Assembly (NCBI RefSeq): GCF_014397115.1
Contig: NZ_CP060720.1
Span: 2,744,001 to 2,808,000, forward strand
Length of the DNA: 64,000 nt
Direction: 5' to 3'
Origin: Vagococcus carniphilus
Lineage (GTDB): Bacteria > Bacillota > Bacilli > Lactobacillales > Vagococcaceae
Position 1 is the first letter of the stretch. Each line of letters begins with the position of its first letter. This document shows, in pieces, positions 11,992 to 21,739 of this stretch. The notes under the pieces are model-generated. The model worked only from the letters and a program-made list of their open reading frames with translations, did no database searches and had not been told where the DNA came from. A program made the translations under genes and the position numbers.

Positions 11992-13851
11992 TTAGTTAAC
12001 GACCATTAATACTTCTTCTTTTCCTCTGCTAACTCGTTCATTTTCTTTAACAGAAGGAACAACATCCAAATAATTAGGTGTATTGGTTATCACAATTGGT
12101 GAATATAAACTTAATTGATGTCTTTTAATGACTTCAATATCAAAGGTTAATAAAGAATCTCCTACACTCACTTTTTGTCCCTCTTCAACTAGACGCTCAA
12201 ATCCATTACCATCTAAACTGACCGTATCGATTCCAACATGAACTAGCATTTCAACACCTGTATCCGAAACAATTCCAATTGCATGATTGGTAGGTGTAGT
12301 CATAGTAATTGTGCCATCAAATGGGGCAACTACAAGACCTTCTTCTGGTATAACGCCCAAGCCTTTTCCAACTATTTCAGTAGCGAACGTTTCATCAGGG
12401 CATTCTTTTAACGACTTAACAGTTCCACTTAACGGAGACAAAATTTTACTTTCTTTTTTTACTTCTTTTGAAGAGATAGGTGTCTGCTCTGTTTCTTCTC
12501 CTAAATCAAATTTGAAAATTAAAGTAGCAACAAATCCCACAATGAAACTAGCTAAAATACCAATTAAAGCAAACATAAAGTTGTTTGAGCCTTTTTCTAA
12601 GTACGTTGGAATAGCTAAAGCTCCTGGAACAGCAAAACTAAAACTCTTAACAGCAAAAGTCCCGAAAATAGCTCCCCCAATTGCACCGCCCATCATACTG
12701 GCATAAAAAGGTTTCTTTAATTTCATCGTAACACCATAAATAGCCGGTTCTGTAATACCAAATAAAGCAGGAATAAAAGCAGAAATAGCAACTTGTTTCA
12801 TTTTTTGATCTTTTGTTTTAAAGAAAACACCTAATGTCGCACCAGCTTGAGCTAGATTAGCAACAAGATTCATCGGTAACAACATAATGTCGTAGCCAAA
12901 TTTATCTAAACTAGCGAATGTACCTGGGAAAAAGGCATAATGCATACCCGTAATAACAATTAAAGGCATTAATCCACCCATCAAAGCTCCAGCTAAAGGT
13001 CCAGCAACATCAAACAACATTGTAAAGAACATTTCTAAATAAGTTCCTACCAAATTACCTAACGGAGCAATAAAAGCTAACATGATTGGTGCTGTTACAA
13101 GCAAACTAATCAAAGGTACGAAAATAATCGTCAATGAATTAGGTACAATTTTTTTCGCATATTTTTCAACATAACTTAATAAAAGAACACCTAGAATAAT
13201 CGGAATAACTGTCGATGCGTAACTATTCATCGGAATTGTTAACCCGATAAATTTAAGACTAGTAATTTCACCTCCTGCAGCATTTGCCATAAAGGTTGGA
13301 TACATTAAAATTCCTGCCAAAGCTACTGCAATCGATGGATTAGTTTTAAATTTGTTAGCTGCAGAAAAACCGACTAAGAAAGGTAAAAAGTGAAACGTCG
13401 CATCTGCAATCCCATTTAAAACAATATAAGTTGAACTTGTATCAGATAAAAGATTGAAAAAGACAAGTAGTGCCATAATTCCTTTAAGTAATCCGCTACC
13501 TGTAATAGCTGCTAATATCGGTGTAAAAATACCCGAAATGACATCAAAAACAAAATCTAACATATTTTGTTTACCAGCTTGTCCTGTTTCTTTTGCTTTT
13601 TCTTTTCCTTCTAGCAAATCACTAACCTCTTGGTAAACATCAGCCACATCACTTCCAATGATGACTTGGAATTGCCCACTTTGAAATTGTGCTCCCATAA
13701 CACCATCTAACTCTTTAATATCATCTATTTTGATTTTATCTTTACTTCCAATATTAAATCTTAATCTAGTAATACAATGCCAGCTCTGACTGATATTGGT
13801 CGACCCACCCATTTTTTCAATAATTTGTTCAGCTAACTCTCGATGGTTCAT
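11992..13851 (-). CDS. bglP: Beta-glucoside PTS transporter EIIBCA
   Basis: A 619-residue fused PTS permease in the order IIB-IIC-IIA. IIB (residues 1-90) has the phosphorylated cysteine C26 (WHCITRLRF). IIC (about 110-450) is hydrophobic with the GITEPAIYG motif. IIA (about 475-619) has MLVHVGIDTV with its active histidine. It imports and phosphorylates beta-glucosides such as salicin, arbutin or cellobiose; the exact sugar is not readable. It is preceded by a LicT antiterminator and terminator. Confidence 0.93.
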   Translation of the reverse strand: MNHRELAEQIIEKMGGSTNISQSWHCITRLRFNIGSKDKIKIDDIKELDGVMGAQFQSGQFQVIIGSDVADVYQEVSDLLEGKEKAKETGQAGKQNMLDFVFDVISGIFTPILAAITGSGLLKGIMALLVFFNLLSDTSSTYIVLNGIADATFHFLPFLVGFSAANKFKTNPSIAVALAGILMYPTFMANAAGGEITSLKFIGLTIPMNSYASTVIPIILGVLLLSYVEKYAKKIVPNSLTIIFVPLISLLVTAPIMLAFIAPLGNLVGTYLEMFFTMLFDVAGPLAGALMGGLMPLIVITGMHYAFFPGTFASLDKFGYDIMLLPMNLVANLAQAGATLGVFFKTKDQKMKQVAISAFIPALFGITEPAIYGVTMKLKKPFYASMMGGAIGGAIFGTFAVKSFSFAVPGALAIPTYLEKGSNNFMFALIGILASFIVGFVATLIFKFDLGEETEQTPISSKEVKKESKILSPLSGTVKSLKECPDETFATEIVGKGLGVIPEEGLVVAPFDGTITMTTPTNHAIGIVSDTGVEMLVHVGIDTVSLDGNGFERLVEEGQKVSVGDSLLTFDIEVIKRHQLSLYSPIVITNTPNYLDVVPSVKENERVSRGKEEVLMVVN

Positions 13852-13884
13852 CTTTTTTCACTCCAATTTTTTTATTTTTGGCAT

Positions 13885-13974
13885 AGAAAAAACCTAAACA
13901 AACCCGTGCTCTTTTTGAATAAAAAGAGTTTACGATTTTGTTTAGGTTAATGCCATTAATGCTGTTACACACCT
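13885..13974 (-). promoter_or_regulatory. LicT antiterminator (RAT) and terminator before bglP
   Basis: On the minus strand, a RAT-like hairpin (GGTGTGTAACAGC...GGCATTAACC, 13944-13974) overlaps the left arm of a terminator hairpin whose arms are AACCTAAACAAA (13937-13948) and TTTGTTTAGGTT (13891-13902), followed by T-rich sequence. The two folds share AACCTAA and exclude each other, as expected for LicT/BglG control. Confidence 0.82.
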
Positions 13975-13979
13975 ATTTG

Positions 13980-14834
13980 TTATTTAGTTTCTGAAACAAC
14001 TCGTTCGATATGTATAATTAAGTAAATCATCTCATCATCACTAACTGATAAGCCATATTGTTTACTCAACATCTCTCGAATCATTAAGCCACACGCGTAG
14101 CTTTTTGGATATTGTTCTTGAATAATTTGGTATAACTTTTCATTTGATTCTGTTGCTAAATCCTGATTATGTAATTGTCGATTCATGAAGTAGCGAATAT
14201 GTGTGACAAATCTCGAATAATTCATACTCTCCTTATTTAAAGAAACATCAAACAAAGACTGAATCGTTTTTACCATACTTTTAGTAATTTCTGTAATGAG
14301 CATTGTTTCATCCATCGATTCCATTCCGTCTTGTGCATTAACAAAATGGAGGGCGATAAACGCTGCTTCCATTTCAGGAAGTTGAATATCTAAGTTTTCT
14401 TCAATAATTTTTAACGCCTTTTTTCCAACTCGTGATTCATTAAAATAAAGAAATGGAATTTCCCATTGAAGCGTACTGCTTGGTAGTTCTCCACCTTCAT
14501 TTTGCCGATTAATTGAGTTTTGAATATGATCTGCTAAAGAGATTAACAAACTTGGGTTTAATTTTTTATCTAAAAATTTTTCACCTGCATCAACTATAAT
14601 CTCTGTAACGGATAAAACATCTGCTGAAATATTTTCCATAATAGCTGAAATATTTTGATGCTCTTTTGCATGAAATATCTTCGTTACTAAAATGGTATCA
14701 ATGACGTCCCCCTTTTTCTTTTTAAAACCAATTCCCTTACCAAATAATACATATTCTTCTTGTTGTTCATCATGGGCTAATACTAAATTATTATTTAATG
14801 ATTTCACCGTAGAATAAATAGGACCACTCCCCAT
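13980..14834 (-). CDS. licT: BglG/LicT transcription antiterminator
   Basis: About 284 residues: an N-terminal RNA-binding CAT domain (STVKSLNNNLVLA...FGKGIGFKKKKGD) then two PTS regulation domains, PRD1 with DHIQNSINRQ and PRD2 with FVTHIRYFMNRQ, which are phosphorylated on histidines by the PTS. It binds RAT hairpins and lets RNA polymerase read through terminators. Oddly, ATG 14834 has no ribosome site before it. A GGGGAG lies inside the first codons, so the true start could be a non-canonical ATT near 14819 or GTG 14807. RAT copies lie both upstream and downstream. Confidence 0.9.
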   Translation of the reverse strand: MGSGPIYSTVKSLNNNLVLAHDEQQEEYVLFGKGIGFKKKKGDVIDTILVTKIFHAKEHQNISAIMENISADVLSVTEIIVDAGEKFLDKKLNPSLLISLADHIQNSINRQNEGGELPSSTLQWEIPFLYFNESRVGKKALKIIEENLDIQLPEMEAAFIALHFVNAQDGMESMDETMLITEITKSMVKTIQSLFDVSLNKESMNYSRFVTHIRYFMNRQLHNQDLATESNEKLYQIIQEQYPKSYACGLMIREMLSKQYGLSVSDDEMIYLIIHIERVVSETK

Positions 14835-14840
14835 TATAAA

Positions 14841-14920
14841 GAAAAAAACACCAAACTAAAGCAGGTCTAAAAATAGACTACTAAAGACTTGGTGGTGCCT
14901 GATCGTATCAGTAACACTCC
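14841..14920 (-). promoter_or_regulatory. LicT antiterminator (RAT) and terminator before licT
   Basis: On the minus strand, GGAGTGTTACTGA...TCAGGCACCACC (14891-14920) is a close match to LicT/SacY RAT hairpins. It runs into a terminator (CACCAA...TTGGTG with an inner GTCTA/TAGAC stem and T-run, 14841-14897) just before licT. LicT therefore controls its own gene. Confidence 0.85.
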
Positions 14921-14977
14921 TCGTGTTTTATGTAAACAAAGAATATCACCCTTAGAAAGCGTTGTCAAGCATTAAAA

Positions 14978-15802
14978 TTAAAAAAGCGGTGTTAAATACC
15001 ACATAATCATCGATTCACTTCCAGAAACACAGTACTGAATAGCGATAGACTCTCTAAAACTTCCTGAAACAAATAAATCAATTGCGCTCATCCCAATTGT
15101 TCCTAAAGTCGATTTACCATAAACATCCACCATAGCATAGTCACTAGCTTGGTAACGATAAGGTGTCCCACTACCATCAACTACAGTCACAACTGCTCCC
15201 ATAGCTAAATTATCTGACATAAATCCCATTATACCAGGATTATGACCACCAAAATAAGTGGTTTGATTATCATGAGGATTAAAACTAGAAATAGTTGTCA
15301 CAATATTACCGCCATCAATATAAGACTGAATAACATCTAAATCTTTTTCACTTCCCAATGATAAAAATGATTGAAATATACCATTGATACCAATTGTATT
15401 AGGTGTATAACTAACAGCAACTTCCTCTTTAACATCTGGCTCTACAGCTTTTTCTTCAACGGCTATCGTTGTTGTTTCTTCAATAGATGGTTCTGTTTGT
15501 TTGTCTACTTTGATAGGTTCTGTTGTTATATTTTCTACTGTTGTTGATGTTTCTTCTAATTCGACTAATTCAGAAGAAGCCGTCTCTTCAGTTTTTTTCT
15601 TTTCTTTTTTACTACTAGATAGTTCTTTAATACCTTCTGACACAGTTACTTTGCTAGTTGTTGTTTCTTCCGTTTTTACAGCTACTTCTTTTTTACCAGC
15701 TGAGGCCTGCGAAAAAATTTGCCATCCGAAAAAAAGACAACCAATACTAACAAGTGAGCTAATTACTACAAAATATGTTTTTTTATTTCTTCCCATTGTC
15801 AT
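14978..15802 (-). CDS. Membrane-anchored sortase-fold protein
   Basis: A 274-residue protein: a short basic N-terminus, one membrane segment (about 10-30), a long Thr/Glu/Lys-rich spacer (about 40-130), then a sortase-like beta domain. H187 in FGGHNPG and C258 in IQYCVS are placed like the sortase catalytic His and Cys. No arginine follows the cysteine (it ends ESMIMWYLTPLF), where active sortases carry their catalytic Arg. It could be a non-canonical sortase, a sortase-fold binding protein, or inactive. It is a monocistronic gene with a short gap to licT. Confidence 0.65.
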   Translation of the reverse strand: MTMGRNKKTYFVVISSLVSIGCLFFGWQIFSQASAGKKEVAVKTEETTTSKVTVSEGIKELSSSKKEKKKTEETASSELVELEETSTTVENITTEPIKVDKQTEPSIEETTTIAVEEKAVEPDVKEEVAVSYTPNTIGINGIFQSFLSLGSEKDLDVIQSYIDGGNIVTTISSFNPHDNQTTYFGGHNPGIMGFMSDNLAMGAVVTVVDGSGTPYRYQASDYAMVDVYGKSTLGTIGMSAIDLFVSGSFRESIAIQYCVSGSESMIMWYLTPLF

Positions 15803-15871
15803 TCCCCTATTCCCTAATAGTTTCCCCTATTGAACTATATCGGCTATTATTAGAGAATAATTAAATAACAA

Positions 15872-15912
15872 AAAAGAGTAGAGAAATGAATCTATCATTT
15901 CTCTACTCTTAG
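15872..15912 (-). terminator. Terminator after dps
   Basis: AAGAGTAGAGAAATGA...TCATTTCTCTACTCTT, a near-perfect hairpin with a T-run on the minus strand, 13 bases past the dps stop. Confidence 0.85.
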
Positions 15913-15924
15913 TTTCTTTAAATT

Positions 15925-16386
15925 TTAAAGGTTTGGTGCTTTTCCTAATTCTGCACTCAACATCCAGATTGTTTTTTCGATATCAGCTTTCATACCAATA
16001 AAAATATCTTGTGACACATGATCATTTTCTTCTTCAGTCACTTCAATTCCTTTAGCACATAACTCTCTTAAATAGCGATATCCTTCTAATAAGTTATTTA
16101 AGTGATCATCCATTGTTTTTTCATAACTACCAGGTTGATCTTTAATTTTTGTATGTTCAGCAAATTCTTTTAAGGTTGAATAAGGGCTACCCCCAATTGT
16201 AATCAATCGTTCTGCAACTACATCTAAATGGTCATTGATGCCATCCATAAATTCATCCATTTTAGGGTGTAAAGTTAAGAAACTTTTTCCTCTCATATAC
16301 CAATGGGCTTGGTGGATAACAACTGAAAATTGACTCAAATCTGCAACTGCTTGGTTAAGTACTTCTTGTGTTTTTACATTACTCAT
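15925..16386 (-). CDS. dps: Dps-family ferritin-like protein
   Basis: A 153-residue Dps/miniferritin that oxidises and stores iron and protects DNA from peroxide. Ferroxidase ligand motifs are visible: HQAHWYMRG, the acidic helix MDEFMDGINDHLDVVAERL, and the downstream helix. The frame opens earlier (16407), but ATG 16386 (MSNVKTQ) has AGGAG about 9 bases upstream and gives the usual family length. It is monocistronic with its own terminator. Confidence 0.92.
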   Translation of the reverse strand: MSNVKTQEVLNQAVADLSQFSVVIHQAHWYMRGKSFLTLHPKMDEFMDGINDHLDVVAERLITIGGSPYSTLKEFAEHTKIKDQPGSYEKTMDDHLNNLLEGYRYLRELCAKGIEVTEEENDHVSQDIFIGMKADIEKTIWMLSAELGKAPNL

Positions 16387-16457
16387 AATTAGAACTCTCC
16401 TTCTCAATTGATACTCTTAGTGTAACACTACTTGCAAAAAGTTTAAAATGAAATGAA

Positions 16458-17168
16458 TCACAATTTTGATTTAGCATTATTTATTGAGCTCTCAAGCATT
16501 GTATTCATCTCTTTTTCATAATTACTTTTGTTATTATAACCAGAAATAAAGGCTAAAAGGATCAACTCTAACTTATCATCTTGGCCTTCTACAATTTGCC
16601 ACTGTTTCTTTACCTTTTCAAATTTAATCGTTACTTCTGTTGATTTTTTACTCTCTTTTCCCTTACTCAATGCATCTGAAAAAGAATGTAAAATCATTTG
16701 CTTAGATGTCGAAGCTTTCATATCTGTTTCTTTCATCAATTCTCCTAAGACACCATCTAATGTTTGTTCAACCAAATGAGGGTAGTCAAACCCTTTTATT
16801 TGATAAGTTACCTCAATTTGATTTTTCTTTCCTTCTTTAACTTTATACTTATAGCTACTCGTTTCTCTTACTTTTTTCATTAACCCATCTGAAATTTGTT
16901 TCTTTTCTTTTTCAGATAAGGGCCCCGTGATTGGATCAAATACACCTGAAAAAGTATCTTCTACACCAGTTGTCATTATTGTTAGTTGTTTACTTAAAAT
17001 ATCACCTTCTACGAAGTTTTCTTTAAATTTTTCAGTTTCCTTATGATAAATGAAATCTTCTATAAAAACTTTAGAAACTTCTTTTTCGTCCAACCCTTTA
17101 TTAGAACATCCACTAAAAATAAATATTCCAATAAAAAAACAAAGCAACACTATTTTATTTTTCTTCAT
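16458..17168 (-). CDS. Predicted lipoprotein of unknown function
   Basis: A 236-residue protein with a lipoprotein signal peptide ending FIFSGC (lipobox cysteine 21), so it should be anchored outside the membrane. The mature part is charged and mixed alpha/beta, with a helix and a C-terminal stretch resembling DUF5105-like lipoproteins. I do not recognise a specific function. It stands alone between dps and the divergently placed comC. Confidence 0.75.
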   Translation of the reverse strand: MKKNKIVLLCFFIGIFIFSGCSNKGLDEKEVSKVFIEDFIYHKETEKFKENFVEGDILSKQLTIMTTGVEDTFSGVFDPITGPLSEKEKKQISDGLMKKVRETSSYKYKVKEGKKNQIEVTYQIKGFDYPHLVEQTLDGVLGELMKETDMKASTSKQMILHSFSDALSKGKESKKSTEVTIKFEKVKKQWQIVEGQDDKLELILLAFISGYNNKSNYEKEMNTMLESSINNAKSKL

Positions 17169-17288
17169 TTCATACTATTCTCCTAAAATTAATCAAATAC
17201 AATATACCATATAATATTGAAAATATTATGATTTTTTAAAGAAAGTACTCTTTTTTTCGTATTTATATATGAGAGAGGTGATTATTAA

Positions 17289-17990
17289 ATGTACCTTATT
17301 TTTATCATAGGAGTTTTAACAGGATCTTTTTTAGCTGTTATAGCTAAGCGCGTTCCCTTAAATAATTATCATATAACTAGTCGCTCCCAATGTGAAACCT
17401 GTCATACCACGCTGAAAACAATTGATTTAATTCCTTTTTATAATTTATTATTCCATCAAAATAAATGTCGTTACTGCCAAAAAAGAATTCCAATTTATCA
17501 TAGTCTTTTTGAACTAATAACTGCATTTCTTTTTTTATTATTTTACGAACACTTTTCATTTACAATTGATACTATTTATTTACTTATCTTATGGCTCATG
17601 GCTCTAACTCTAAGCTTAACTGATTTATTTTATTACTTAGTTGAACCCAAAATACTTTACCCTTTCAGTCTGCTAGCTGGAAGTTTCTACTTTTTTACTC
17701 ATAATCTGCAACTTAATTTGCTCATTGCTCCTATTTTTTTATCATTAATTTTTTTATTACTCACAACCATTGTTCCAAACAGTATCGGCGGCGGAGACAT
17801 TAAATTACTAATTATCTGGTCATTCTTTTTAAGTAGCCATCAAGTACTATGGCTCATATTCATCGCTTCCTTACTGGGGATTCTTTTTATCATTCTTATG
17901 AATGTTATAGCAAGAAAACAAATAAACAAATTACCATTTGTCCCATTCTTAAGCATTGGATTAGTTGTTGTTACTCTTTTTATCAAATAA
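17289..17990 (+). CDS. comC: Prepilin peptidase (A24 family)
   Basis: A 233-residue polytopic aspartyl protease that cleaves and N-methylates type IV prepilin-like proteins, usually ComG pseudopilins of the competence machinery. An N-terminal cytoplasmic loop has two CxxC pairs (CETCHTTL, CRYCQKR). The two catalytic aspartates are in LSLTDLFYY and GGGDIK. About seven hydrophobic segments follow. A GAGAGAGG site precedes the ATG. It converges on rpoC with a shared terminator. No comG genes are in the window. Confidence 0.88.
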   Translation: MYLIFIIGVLTGSFLAVIAKRVPLNNYHITSRSQCETCHTTLKTIDLIPFYNLLFHQNKCRYCQKRIPIYHSLFELITAFLFLLFYEHFSFTIDTIYLLILWLMALTLSLTDLFYYLVEPKILYPFSLLAGSFYFFTHNLQLNLLIAPIFLSLIFLLLTTIVPNSIGGGDIKLLIIWSFFLSSHQVLWLIFIASLLGILFIILMNVIARKQINKLPFVPFLSIGLVVVTLFIK

Positions 17991-18030
17991 AAAAAGTTGA
18001 GATTAGGATAAACCCAATCTCAACTTTTTA
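17990..18030. terminator. Bidirectional terminator comC / rpoC
   Basis: AAAAAGTTGAGATT...AATCTCAACTTTTT inverted repeat between two convergent stop codons, with T-runs on both strands. Confidence 0.88.
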
Positions 18031-18034
18031 TTAT

Positions 18035-21000
18035 TTAGTCATTTGATTTTAATGCATCAGCTGCTGCCATTTGGGCTTCAATGTCACTAATACTATAAAC
18101 ATTTTCGCTAGCAACGCCCACTTCTTTTGGTTCCATGTTACGGTATTTAGCCATACCAGTACCAGCTGGAATGATTTTACCAATAATAACATTTTCTTTA
18201 AGTCCAAGTAAGTGGTCTTTCTTACCGCGGATTGCTGCATCAGTTAACACACGAGTTGTTTCCTGGAATGAAGCTGCAGATAAGAAACTGTTTGTTTCAA
18301 GAGACGCTTTTGTAATACCTAGTAACACTGGACGACCTGTTGCAGGTGTACCACCAGCTACTAAAGTATTGTAGTTACGTTCTTTAAACTCACTAATATC
18401 AAGTAATGTACCTGGTAAGATGTCAGAATCACCTGGATCCATAACACGAACTTTACGTAACATTTGACGAACCATAACCTCAACGTGTTTATCGCCAATT
18501 TCTACCCCTTGCATACGGTAAACTTTTTGTACCTCTTTAAGTAAGTAGTTTTCAACAGTCAACACATCTGTAACAGTTAATAATTGTTTTGGTTCAATAG
18601 AACCTTCTGTCAACGCAAATCCACGTTTGATTGTATCACCTTCAGCTACTTTCATACGAGCTGTGTAAGGAACACTGTAAGTTCTTGTATCAGTTTTACC
18701 TTTAACAATAACTTCTTTCGTACGATCAGCTGGATCTTCTGTAATTTCAATAACTTCACCAGACACTTCTGAGATAACCGCAACCCCTTTAGGATTACGA
18801 GCTTCAAAGATTTCTTGGATACGAGGAAGACCTTGAGTGATATCATCTCCGGCAACCCCACCCGTATGGAAAGTACGCATTGTTAACTGAGTACCAGGCT
18901 CTCCGATTGATTGAGCGGCAATTGTACCAACTGCTTCTCCTACTTCAACCTCAGATCCTGTTGCTAAGTTACGTCCGTAACAGTGTTTACACACACCATG
19001 TTTCGTGTTACATGTAAAGACTGAACGAATTGAAATTTCTTCAATACCTGCATCAATAATTTCTTTACAAATATCTTCAGTTATAATATCTCCGGCTTCA
19101 ATAATTACTGCCCCTGTTTCAGGATGTTTCACTGCTTTACGAGTATAACGTCCTAACATACGTTCTTCAAGGGTTTCAATAATTTCGTTACCTTCTTTAA
19201 TAGCTCTAATATCTAAACCACGGTCAGTTCCACAATCAGTTTCACGAATGATAACATCTTGAGCAACGTCTACTAAACGACGAGTTAAGTAACCTGAATC
19301 GGCAGTCTTAAGGGCCGTATCCGTCATACCTTTACGGGCACCGTGAGTAGAGATAAACATTTCTAAGACTGTTAATCCTTCACGGAAGTTAGATACGATC
19401 GGTAATTCCATGATTCGTCCGTTCGGTGCGGCCATAAGTCCACGCATACCAGCAAGCTGAGTAAAGTTGGAGATATTACCACGGGCACCAGAGTCTGACA
19501 TCATGAAGATTGGGTTACGATCATCTAAACTTTCCATCAGTTTAACTTGGATAGCATCTTTTGTTGCATTCCAAATACCAATAACTCGCTCATAACGCTC
19601 ATCATCAGTAATTAAACCACGACGGAATTGTTTTGTAACAGCATCTACTTGTTTATGGGCTTCTTCAATCATACCTTGTTTTTCATGTAAAACAACGATA
19701 TCAGCAATCCCTACTGTCATACCAGCATAAGTAGAATGTTTGTAACCTAAGTCTTTCATTCTATCTAACATTTTAGAAGTTTCAGTAATCTTGAAGCGTT
19801 TGAAGACTTCCGCAATGATATTACCTAGATTTTTCTTCTTGAACGGTCCAATTTGTGGTTGTTCTTTAATGAATGCTGGAATATCAGTTCCTGCTTCTAC
19901 GAAGTATTTATCTGGTGTTTGAACTGTTAAGTTATAATCAGTTGGTTCATTTAAATAAGGGAACTCTGGAGGCATAATTTCATTGAAAATAACCTTACCA
20001 GCAGTTGTAATTAAAATACGATCTTGTTGCCATTCAGTAAATGGTTTTTCAGGCATTGAGCTTGTTTGTAAACCAATACGAGAATGTAAATGAACGTAGC
20101 CATTTCTCCACGCTAAAACAACTTCATCTAAGTTTCTAAAGATCATACCTTCACCGATTTGTCCTGGTTCTTCCATTGTTAAATAGTAGTTACCAAGAAC
20201 CATATCTTGAGAAGGAGTAACAACTGGTTTACCATCTTTAGGGTTCAAGATATTTTGAGCAGCTAACATCAATAGACGAGCTTCTGCTTGTGCTTCTTCA
20301 CTTAAAGGAACGTGAACCGCCATTTGATCCCCATCAAAATCGGCATTGTAAGCCTCACAAACTAATGGGTGAAGACGAATCGCGCGACCTTCAACTAAAA
20401 CTGGCTCAAATGCTTGGATACCAAGTCTATGTAGCGTCGGTGCTCTATTAAGTAATACAGGATGTTCTTTAATAACATCTTCTAATACATCCCAAACTGC
20501 GTCTTCTTGACGTTCAATTTGGCGTTTAGCATTTTTAATGTTACTTGCAATTTCACGTTTAACTAATTCATGCATAACGAATGGTTTGAATAATTCAATT
20601 GCCATTTCTTTTGGTAAACCACATTGGTACATTTTTAGGAATGGACCAACAACGATAACCGAACGACCTGAATAGTCAACACGTTTACCAAGTAAGTTTT
20701 GACGGAAACGACCTTGTTTACCTTTAAGCATGTGAGATAAAGATTTAAGTGGACGGTTACCTGGTCCAGTTACTGGACGGCCACGACGACCATTATCAAT
20801 CAAAGCATCTACAGCTTCTTGTAACATACGTTTCTCATTTTGAACAATGATTCCCGGTGCATTTAAGTCTAATAATCGTTTCAAACGGTTATTACGGTTA
20901 ATCACACGACGATATAAATCGTTCAAATCACTTGTTGCAAAACGTCCACCTTCTAATTGAACCATTGGACGTAAATCAGGAGGAATGATAGGAACAACAT

Positions 21001-21685
21001 CCATTACCATCCAGCTTGGTTCATTTCCAGAAGTTCTGAAAGCTTCTAAAATATCTAAACGACGAATCGCACGTGTTCTTTTTTGTCCTTGAGCTGTTTT
21101 CAACTCTTCTTTTAATTCAACAACTTCTTTTTCCAAGTTAACATCTTCAAGAAGGCGTTTGATGGCTTCTGCCCCCATACCTGCTTGGAAACCTTGTCCA
21201 TATTGTTGACGTTTTTCACGGTATTCACGTTCTGTTAATAATTGTTTTGTTTCTAAAGAAGTATCCCCTGCATCTGTTACTACGTATGATGCAAAATAAA
21301 TAACTTCTTCTAAAGCACGTGGGCTCATGTCTAATACAAGACCCATACGACTTGGAATCCCTTTAAAGTACCAGATATGAGTAACTGGTGCTGCAAGTTC
21401 AATATGAGCCATACGCTCACGACGAACTTTCGAGCGAGTTACCTCAACGCCACATCGGTCACAAACGATTCCCTTATAACGAATACGTTTATATTTTCCA
21501 CAAGCACATTCCCAGTCCTTAGTAGGACCGAAAATGCGTTCACAGAAAAGACCATCGCGTTCTGGTTTTAAAGTACGGTAGTTAATTGTCTCAGGTTTTT
21601 TTACCTCACCGTATGACCAGCTTCTTATTTTTTCAGAAGAAGCTAAGCCGATTTGCATACTTTCGAATTTATTTACATCGATCAA
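18035..21685 (-). CDS. rpoC: RNA polymerase beta' subunit
   Basis: A 1216-residue largest RNA polymerase subunit. The N-terminal zinc site is [20 protein letters not shown], the catalytic Mg2+ loop is NADFDGDQM, and the second zinc site is CDRGLD.../[13 protein letters not shown]. All appear intact and the length is normal for Firmicutes. It follows rpoB by 54 bases and forms the standard rpoBC operon. Confidence 0.99.
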   Translation of the reverse strand: MIDVNKFESMQIGLASSEKIRSWSYGEVKKPETINYRTLKPERDGLFCERIFGPTKDWECACGKYKRIRYKGIVCDRCGVEVTRSKVRRERMAHIELAAPVTHIWYFKGIPSRMGLVLDMSPRALEEVIYFASYVVTDAGDTSLETKQLLTEREYREKRQQYGQGFQAGMGAEAIKRLLEDVNLEKEVVELKEELKTAQGQKRTRAIRRLDILEAFRTSGNEPSWMVMDVVPIIPPDLRPMVQLEGGRFATSDLNDLYRRVINRNNRLKRLLDLNAPGIIVQNEKRMLQEAVDALIDNGRRGRPVTGPGNRPLKSLSHMLKGKQGRFRQNLLGKRVDYSGRSVIVVGPFLKMYQCGLPKEMAIELFKPFVMHELVKREIASNIKNAKRQIERQEDAVWDVLEDVIKEHPVLLNRAPTLHRLGIQAFEPVLVEGRAIRLHPLVCEAYNADFDGDQMAVHVPLSEEAQAEARLLMLAAQNILNPKDGKPVVTPSQDMVLGNYYLTMEEPGQIGEGMIFRNLDEVVLAWRNGYVHLHSRIGLQTSSMPEKPFTEWQQDRILITTAGKVIFNEIMPPEFPYLNEPTDYNLTVQTPDKYFVEAGTDIPAFIKEQPQIGPFKKKNLGNIIAEVFKRFKITETSKMLDRMKDLGYKHSTYAGMTVGIADIVVLHEKQGMIEEAHKQVDAVTKQFRRGLITDDERYERVIGIWNATKDAIQVKLMESLDDRNPIFMMSDSGARGNISNFTQLAGMRGLMAAPNGRIMELPIVSNFREGLTVLEMFISTHGARKGMTDTALKTADSGYLTRRLVDVAQDVIIRETDCGTDRGLDIRAIKEGNEIIETLEERMLGRYTRKAVKHPETGAVIIEAGDIITEDICKEIIDAGIEEISIRSVFTCNTKHGVCKHCYGRNLATGSEVEVGEAVGTIAAQSIGEPGTQLTMRTFHTGGVAGDDITQGLPRIQEIFEARNPKGVAVISEVSGEVIEITEDPADRTKEVIVKGKTDTRTYSVPYTARMKVAEGDTIKRGFALTEGSIEPKQLLTVTDVLTVENYLLKEVQKVYRMQGVEIGDKHVEVMVRQMLRKVRVMDPGDSDILPGTLLDISEFKERNYNTLVAGGTPATGRPVLLGITKASLETNSFLSAASFQETTRVLTDAAIRGKKDHLLGLKENVIIGKIIPAGTGMAKYRNMEPKEVGVASENVYSISDIEAQMAAADALKSND

Positions 21686-21739
21686 AAGATGTCCCTCCGT
21701 TTCTTTATCTATCAGAAATAACTATTGGTCAAGTTCTTA

